A stretch of DNA of 64,000 nt from NCBI GenBank assembly GCA_905221605.1, contig CAJNDS010002581.1, positions 102,501-166,500 on the forward strand, given 5' to 3'. Made by a program: the position numbers and the translations under genes. Below the pieces are notes generated by a model, which was not told the origin of the DNA, made no database searches, and saw only the letters and a list, made by a program, of their open reading frames with translations. The DNA is from Symbiodinium natans. Lineage: Eukaryota > Sar > Dinophyceae > Suessiales > Symbiodiniaceae. The stretch's first letter is position 1. Every line of letters begins with the position of its first letter. Shown in pieces: positions 58,642 through 64,000 of the stretch.

Positions 58642-58677
58642 CTTGCGTCTCTGCTCTGCCTCTAGTCGTGCCCTTGC
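58642..58677 (-). CDS. Helix micro-exon, unit I (type 5 only)
   Basis: ARARLEAEQRRK, 36 nt, acceptor TCTCTGCTCTCTGGCAG, GC donor. The most diverged type 5 copy in the 55-59 kb block, yet all changes keep a charged helix. Confidence 0.4.
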
Positions 58678-58948
58678 CTGCCAGAGAGCAGAGGAGTCAT
58701 GCAGCCATTACTAAACCCCAAAACCCTACAACTTTCGAAGCCTGAATGCTGAGAATTCTCCCAGAAAAGATATCAAACAACCTGGCACAACCAAAAATAG
58801 ATGAAGAACCTGAAGCCCAGAGCCACAGCCCCAACATTTTTCGAAGCCCCCACGAAAATCATTTAGGGTATTGTGGTCTTGTTTACATGAAACAGCGGTT
58901 ATCATGGGCTAATAATGGGCTCCCGTATTAAGGTTTCAGGATCGGGGC

Positions 58949-59029
58949 CTCCAGCTCAGATTTGGCATTTTCAGCTGCCAGCAGCGCCGCTCGCTTACGG
59001 CTCTCGATGCTGAAGTCCTGTCGAAGGGC
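58949..59029 (-). CDS. Helical exon upstream of the cassette array
   Basis: 81 nt, phase 0: ALRQDFSIESRKRAALLAAE then NAKSELE. Acceptor TTAAAAGCAG|G, GC donor (GAG|GCCCC). Same composition as the micro-exons but longer and not repeated. It could be an N-terminal exon of the same gene. Confidence 0.4.
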
Positions 59030-59071
59030 CTGCTTTTAAGGCTCAAGGGCTTGCGCATGCCCTGAAGGGTC

Positions 59072-59377
59072 TTAGGGCTTCCAGAGGTCCATGATTTGTC
59101 GATGAGTTAAGGGCTTTTCGCGTTTGCGTTTAGCCCATTTCAAAAGCCCCGAATTGCATTCTGAGCGCTCCACCAAGTGCGTTTGAAAGCCTAACTCTAT
59201 GTCTAACTTCAGGAGGTTCTCTTTAAGGTCTCTGAGTTTGTTTGGACTATGGCTTTCAGACCTCTTTTGGCCGAGGGGCATCATGTGCACCAGGTGCAGG
59301 TGCGACGGAGGCGGAGCCGGCGGAGCCGGCGGAGCGCTCCGCCAGTCGAGGTTGTCGAGGTCGTGCGGGCACGACAT
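59072..59377 (-). CDS. Hypothetical exon with proline-rich start
   Basis: From the ATG at 59375-59377, 101 residues: MSCPHDLDNLDWRSAPPAPP, then a short proline run, LRDLKENLLKLDIELGFQTH, CNSGLLKWAKRKREK and LTHRQIMDLWKP before the stop. The C-terminal half looks like real helical, basic protein. No family recognised. It lies directly upstream (minus strand) of the 59.0-kb helical exon, so a donor inside it may join the two. Confidence 0.4.
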   Translation of the reverse strand: MSCPHDLDNLDWRSAPPAPPAPPPSHLHLVHMMPLGQKRSESHSPNKLRDLKENLLKLDIELGFQTHLVERSECNSGLLKWAKRKREKPLTHRQIMDLWKP

Positions 59378-61011
59378 GGAACGCTGGGCCGGGTGCTGCC
59401 TCGGAAACAAACTTGGGGTCAAAACACAACCCCTGTTTAAAACTGCAAAGCCTAGGAAGCCTATAAAGCCCATACCCTATAAACTTATAAACCTTTTGAC
59501 AGTGTCTTGCCCGGACGACTCTTCAAAAGAAATAGCTCTGCCGAATTCGTTTTTGAACTTGCTTCGTGGTGCTAGTTTATTCCGAAACAAGGACTTTTGG
59601 CAGGAACTAAGATGTGTCGGATTTCATGCCTCATTTTGATCTGTTAATCAGTTAAACTCACGAATGTGGCGTGGATGCTGCAGCAGTACGTAGTGCTCCC
59701 AACATTTTTGTTTTACTAGAGTCAGGTTTCAGTCCGAAAGCTACACATTCAAGATTGATTGTGCTGTGAGGTTATGTGCCTGTGATGGCTAGTTTGTGAC
59801 TTATTGTGGACTTTGAACTCAATTTAACTTTCATTCTTGATGTGATTTGCAATTTCTGCGCAAGGCAAACATGTAAAGCAAGGGTAAACGTAAGCGCCTA
59901 AACAATGCGGTGATGCCCATGCAACGCTTTTGCACAAAACACGATCGGTGCCTCAAACATTAAAGAGGACAGGGGGGAAACTTTTTGCCTCCAGCGGGAG
60001 TGCAATGGAGTACAACCATCTCTGCGCGTCTGTGCCCTCACCACTCCTGGAGCTTCTCAGATTAACGTCTGACACATCGGCGACTTGTGTCTTCACTCAT
60101 TGACAGAAACATGCAGTTTTATTCCCTACCAGTAACAGCATTGACGAACACGTCGACAATGCAAACATGTGATATGACAATTTTTCCCCTAGCGACATTG
60201 ACGAACACGTCGGCAGTGCAAATATGTGATGTGTCTTGGCATGCTTCTGATCCAAGAGTCACCGGCAGGCGTGGCTGAAGAGGCTGCGACAGGAGTCTGG
60301 CTCACGGCCAGAGGTTGCCCGCACGGAGAACGCAACTGCAAAGACAAGCGCGAACCCAGCGCGAAACACAAACGTCGTGAATACGTCACTCAACACATGC
60401 TTACTCAGATGCATTGACAATGGTCCGTGAGCTGTGCTTGCAAGCCACATTAGTCTGGCCCACCACGGGACGAGGAGGCTGCAGCGGAAACATGGTCGGC
60501 CACATCTTCAGCTCACGATGTCCGCAATTGTTGCGATTCTTGAACCTATGGGTAGAGTGGGTAGAGCTACACCAAAGGTCAAGGTCTTGCTTTTTGCAGC
60601 AGCTTCTCGTGCAGAACAGGCACGTCACGATATGCAAGGGCCCTCAACTATATGTCAAGAAAGTGTTTGGTTCCCACAAGTTATCTCAAGCAAAGACCAC
60701 CTCCATCATCCTTGCGCAATGACCGAGATGCTGGCTCAACTATTCAGACGTCCGTGCCTACGCACATGACGAGCAAGACAGCTTGGGCCCAATGATTCAT
60801 CCTTATCCCAGATTCTTGAAGTTTGCAGGGAATGGTGCAATCAAAATACAGCTCTGGTCCGGGGTATCTGTGTCTTTCCCACTTGCCGTGCTTGCAGCCT
60901 GTGGAGACCTAATTGATTCGATTGCCGCATAGGTCCACCAAGCCATGATGTTTCACACTTACAAGGGTTCTAAAGAGCTCTAGAAGAAACAAGAAACGAT
61001 GAACCAAACAA
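59378..61011. other. Non-coding stretch
   Basis: No convincing exon. A near-repeated phrase (attgacgaacacgtcg) occurs twice near 60140-60220. Confidence 0.4.
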
Positions 61012-61437
61012 ATGGCAGGTCTCAAAGCTCTGATTAAAGCCACTTCCCCGCCGATGCCCACAACAACGCTGCCTGGCTTCGAGCACCTTTGCCTCTGTGC
61101 TTTCAACCTGCTAAACACCCACTTGAACTACTTGCAAACAGAAGAGGAAGAGGAAGAGAAGAAGAAACATCGAGGCCAAGCGACTTCTCTAACAGATCCA
61201 ACAGTCGAAGGCGTTCCAAACAAGGTAGTCTCCAACTCCACCAGGTGCACTGAACCGGATCTTCCAAGCTCTATCTTGGCTGCAGGCCACAACTGTAGAG
61301 CAGGGTGGCACAGTAGAGCAACAGTTCCCCGCTGGATTTTTGAACATGATGGCCCGACGGCTGTGGACAGAGATACTGCGAGCATGCCTCGCGTTCTGTA
61401 CAATTCAAACACTCTTCTTTGCGCAGTTGCCGCTTAG
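61012..61437 (+). CDS. Hypothetical protein, weak plus-strand ORF
   Basis: An ATG-started frame of 141 residues: MAGLKALIKATSPPMPTTTL, then CAFNLLNTHLNYLQ, an acidic-basic run TEEEEEEKKKHRGQ, and an ordinary tail. No family recognised. The opposite strand is also partly open (SRLKAQRQRCSKPGSVVVGI), so the strand is uncertain. It would be the only plus-strand gene in the window. Confidence 0.25.
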   Translation: MAGLKALIKATSPPMPTTTLPGFEHLCLCAFNLLNTHLNYLQTEEEEEEKKKHRGQATSLTDPTVEGVPNKVVSNSTRCTEPDLPSSILAAGHNCRAGWHSRATVPRWIFEHDGPTAVDRDTASMPRVLYNSNTLLCAVAA

Positions 61438-63659
61438 ACAAGCACGTTGGCCATTGTAGGGACTCCATTCCTGTGACATCTTTAAATTTAAGCAGCAATC
61501 ACGAACACAGACGAGGCTCCTGCTCCTGATCATCACGAGTCGGCCCTTGCTCACACCAGGACGGCGAGGAGACCTAACCAATGTCTGGGAACTCGTCTCA
61601 TGCAGCGTGCACATGCAAGTGCCCCTGGTCTCTAGACCTCCGGGCTCAGCGCAACAAGGCACTGGCAAAGCATTTCAAATTCAGTGAATTGAGACATCGT
61701 CACCGACATCGAAACACATTTGGACAACTGTCACTTCTGGCAGCTCCTGGAGCTTTTGCCCAGGGCAGCTCAAAAATGCAAACGTTTGCAAAACCAAAAA
61801 AGACTCAGGGAGAGCCTAAGCAGAGCCTTCCTTCAGTCCGCACATGCTCGTGGGACTCGTGGGAAATGCCTCATGGACTACTGGACAGGTCAATGCAGCA
61901 CAGCTAGCTTTATGAATGCAGCTCTTCCACATTACAGCCAAAGTGCACTGGACAGCTGAAGTCCTCATGCTGTCACATTGGCCAGCAGGTTCAGATAGTT
62001 GTCTGTCCGGTGCTCGTCAACTCCTTCGGCCAGGCTCCCATCACGCTCCTCAACCTGAGCAAAGAGAGAATGCACCGAATGCATACCGAATGCCCACACC
62101 ATTGCCAACTGAGAACACCGTCCGTCGAATCTGTTGTTTGAAGCTCTCCTAGCCTGCTAGCGTACACTCTTCGGACTTCGTGCGGCAGTTCAGATGCGGA
62201 TTGCTTCACCCGAAAACTATATTTTCTTACCTTTCGTTTGACATGCCTGCACTCTGGCTCGGAGTGGGCCCTGCCTCCGGCCCTATCAAGAAGTCACCAT
62301 CGCTGGTAAGGAGACAAAGCTTCGTCGCATGCCGATAGCCTCACAGATCCAGGTGCTGGTAGCAGACATATGGCCAGTGTCAGTCATTATCGACGGTCAT
62401 GCTGGCGCTATTATGAATCCTAGTCTCTGCACCACCAGGCAGCCCGGGCAGACCGAGTCTAACTAACTGAGCACACGACCGCCTTGCAACGGGGGAGCTG
62501 TCGGCACAGCATCGCAGTCATTGGCCAATCGCACCGCGCAGCACTTGCCTCGACCTTCGGCACTTGTTCCATCGATCATGCTGCACGTGCCGGCAAAAGA
62601 AGGCAAACAGCTAGACTACTGGACGGGCGCCCTCATACAAAGACCATCGGCAAGTAGACGCATTTGTTACATGGAGCGTGCCGGGACACAACTACAAAAA
62701 TGCGCCGCTGTATGATGCATCGCATCTTGTTTTACATGGCGAAGTCACCTAAATCTTATATCTGAACCTTTCAAGTCTCACATGGCTGCAATGATTCTTG
62801 GATGGACACTACCGGGTCGATCCGCCCCTTCAAGTTTGACTTGCGAGTGGCCTGGGCACGTGGGGCACATCGTAGCGCAGAAGGATGGGGTTGTTGAGTT
62901 GTTGATGCTCAACCAGACGCATCGATTGTGACATATCCAACAGAGATAGATAAGAATGATGTGATCATTGGGATCATTGTGAGCACTGTGATGATTACCA
63001 AGTAGATGCCCTCGCAGATTTGGCATGGGCATGCTGAGGGCTTGATAAAGTGGGTCCCATCTTCCCCCGAAACTCAGAGTCCATGTCTTGTGTACTTTCA
63101 TTTGGCTGGATGTCGTGACGTCCTTGCCTGCGGGCCGATTTTTTGCATAGATTCGTGATTGGGTACAGTATGATGGGGATTGACCAGGGCGTGCTCGCCC
63201 CTCACCGCAGTCCGTTTGTCAGGCTTGCGGGCGACCGAGCACCGAGCACTGCGGCGCCCGAAACTCGCCAAAAACCTGCACTGCATTCCTCAAAAGGGTG
63301 TGTGATGATGCGTAGGATGATGCATGTGTTGATGGATGGGGAGATGGACGGAGGGAAGGCTGGAAAAAACGCAGCGTCAGCACCACGGCAATTTTTTTTG
63401 GGCACGTCATCCGTGAACATCGGCGAAGTTGATCGTTCATAACAACAAGCATCTTCGGTACGTATTACTTCCAAGAAATTCTTCGGGAAGCACTGATGCA
63501 ATGCACACCATATGCACTATGCCTCCCCCCAACTCCTCTGCTAGACGCTGGCTGTTGACATAGTGACATAGAACTTGCATCTCTGATGAACTTAATGTAC
63601 AGTATCTCAGAATTCCAGCATGCAGCTTTCGACTGAGTCCTTGCTCCGCTGACAAGGCC
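61438..63659. other. Non-coding stretch
   Basis: Short frames only. A plus-strand ATG frame at 61581-61907 lacks motifs and was not called. No repeat of note. Confidence 0.4.
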
Positions 63660-63699
63660 TCATGTTGAAACCGAAGTTAGTGAAAGGCATCCTGAACTG

Positions 63700-63869
63700 G
63701 ACGCCACGCTTGGGATCCGGCGTCGCAGCGCTCTGACCTGCTTGTCCATCCAAGCCGCGAAAATCTCATCCCCGAATCGAGGCTGGCCGGTGCTGACGAA
63801 AAGTATTCGATGCCTTAGGGCGCGTTGGACTTGAAATGGCATGAAGTCAGAACTTGCGGATTGCAGCAA
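63700..63869 (-). CDS. Possible exon at the window edge
   Basis: The minus frame reads SASSDFMPFQVQRALRHRIL, FVSTGQPRFGDEIFAAWMDK and QVRALRRR; it looks like coding sequence. The frame runs on to a stop at 63660, but its end is less convincing. Family unknown; the rest of the gene would lie beyond the window. Confidence 0.25.
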
Positions 63870-64000
63870 GCGAAAGGTGCTGCAAATTCAGCCCGAGCAC
63901 GGAGAGGTGGCAAAGTTAAAGGCTTGCAACAAGTAACCTGAGTTGGAGGTCAGATCACTTGTAAAGGCATTTTGCCAGATATTCCAAGGATGTTCACTGT

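Larger units (their letters stand above)
34954..58677 (-). repeat. Array of about 1-kb units carrying helix micro-exons
   Basis: Units lie at 34.9-35.3 (A), 35.7-36.5 (B), 36.8-37.4 (C), 37.7-38.5 (D), 38.9-39.8 (E), 55.4-56.2 (F), 56.4-57.5 (G), 57.6-58.4 (H) and 58.6-58.7 kb (I, start only), plus a partial one at 51.6-51.8 kb. Read on the minus strand, the order is type 6 (present in E and G), 1, 2, (TG)n, 3, 4, 5. All candidate exons are multiples of three in phase 0, with AG in front and GT (types 1, 2, 4), GC (types 3, 5) or GA/GC (type 6) behind. Introns in unit D are 165, 117, 125 and 111 nt. A full unit would add about 62 residues of E/A/R/K-rich helix. The acidic cassettes at 42.8-49.7 kb sit inside the span. 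One giant gene, several tandem genes, or a dispersed repeat that carries exons are all possible. Confidence 0.6.

Overview
The window looks like nuclear DNA of a dinoflagellate, probably of the Symbiodiniaceae type. This is inferred from gene architecture and not from a marker gene. The signs are: eukaryotic gene content (ribosomal protein uL16/RPL10, a major-facilitator transporter, a RING-CH membrane protein); short introns whose best donors are GT, GC or GA with AG or AG|G acceptors; nearly all convincing coding sequence on the minus strand, as in dinoflagellate one-way gene clusters; TTTAGGG-type telomere-like repeats scattered in non-coding DNA; and a heavy load of microsatellites and local duplications. 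There are no bacterial operons, IS elements or CRISPR arrays. I could not confirm any tRNA or rRNA gene.

Layout. 1-5.7 kb: nothing convincing. 5.7-6.2 kb: a two-exon hypothetical gene with a GC-AG intron. 8.9-9.6 kb: an intact intronless RPL10. 10.6-11.2 kb: degenerate telomere-like repeats. 12.7-14.0 kb: an intronless 440-residue MFS transporter, with possible exon fragments on both sides. 18.2-18.9 kb: a hypothetical acidic protein. 20.8-23.1 kb: a five-exon RING-CH (MARCH-like) polytopic protein. 24.4-25.6 kb: a multi-exon gene with a ParB/sulfiredoxin-like motif pair. 26.1-26.7 kb: a large CA-type compound microsatellite.

27.4-59.4 kb is the unusual part. On the minus strand it carries a long series of very small candidate exons (27-57 nt). 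Each is a multiple of three and phase 0, bounded by AG in front and GT, GC or GA behind. One family encodes 9-16 residue charged helical segments (types such as EEAAREKARAEAEE and EKAALEKSKAEAE). It lies in roughly 1-kb units at 34.9-39.8 kb and 55.4-58.7 kb, with single copies at 28.3-28.5 and 51.6-51.8 kb. A second family encodes acidic segments (for example APATEEAPEEKDAME) at 42.8-49.7 kb. The simplest reading is one very large coiled-coil/acidic gene, or a cluster of related genes, that grew by duplicating exon cassettes. Some copies carry an in-frame stop. This is my candidate for an undescribed system.

Between these cassettes lie telomere-like arrays pointing outward (32.17-32.44 kb), a segment bounded by 38-bp perfect inverted repeats (32.5-34.3 kb), an 80-bp hairpin element with a 9-bp direct repeat (34.46-34.56 kb), G- and C-homopolymer blocks, AT-rich duplicated repeats and a perfect 57-bp palindrome (52.45 kb). 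59.4-64 kb is mostly non-coding, with one weak plus-strand ORF and one weak minus-strand exon. All exon boundaries come from reading splice motifs and phase by eye; transcript data would settle them.
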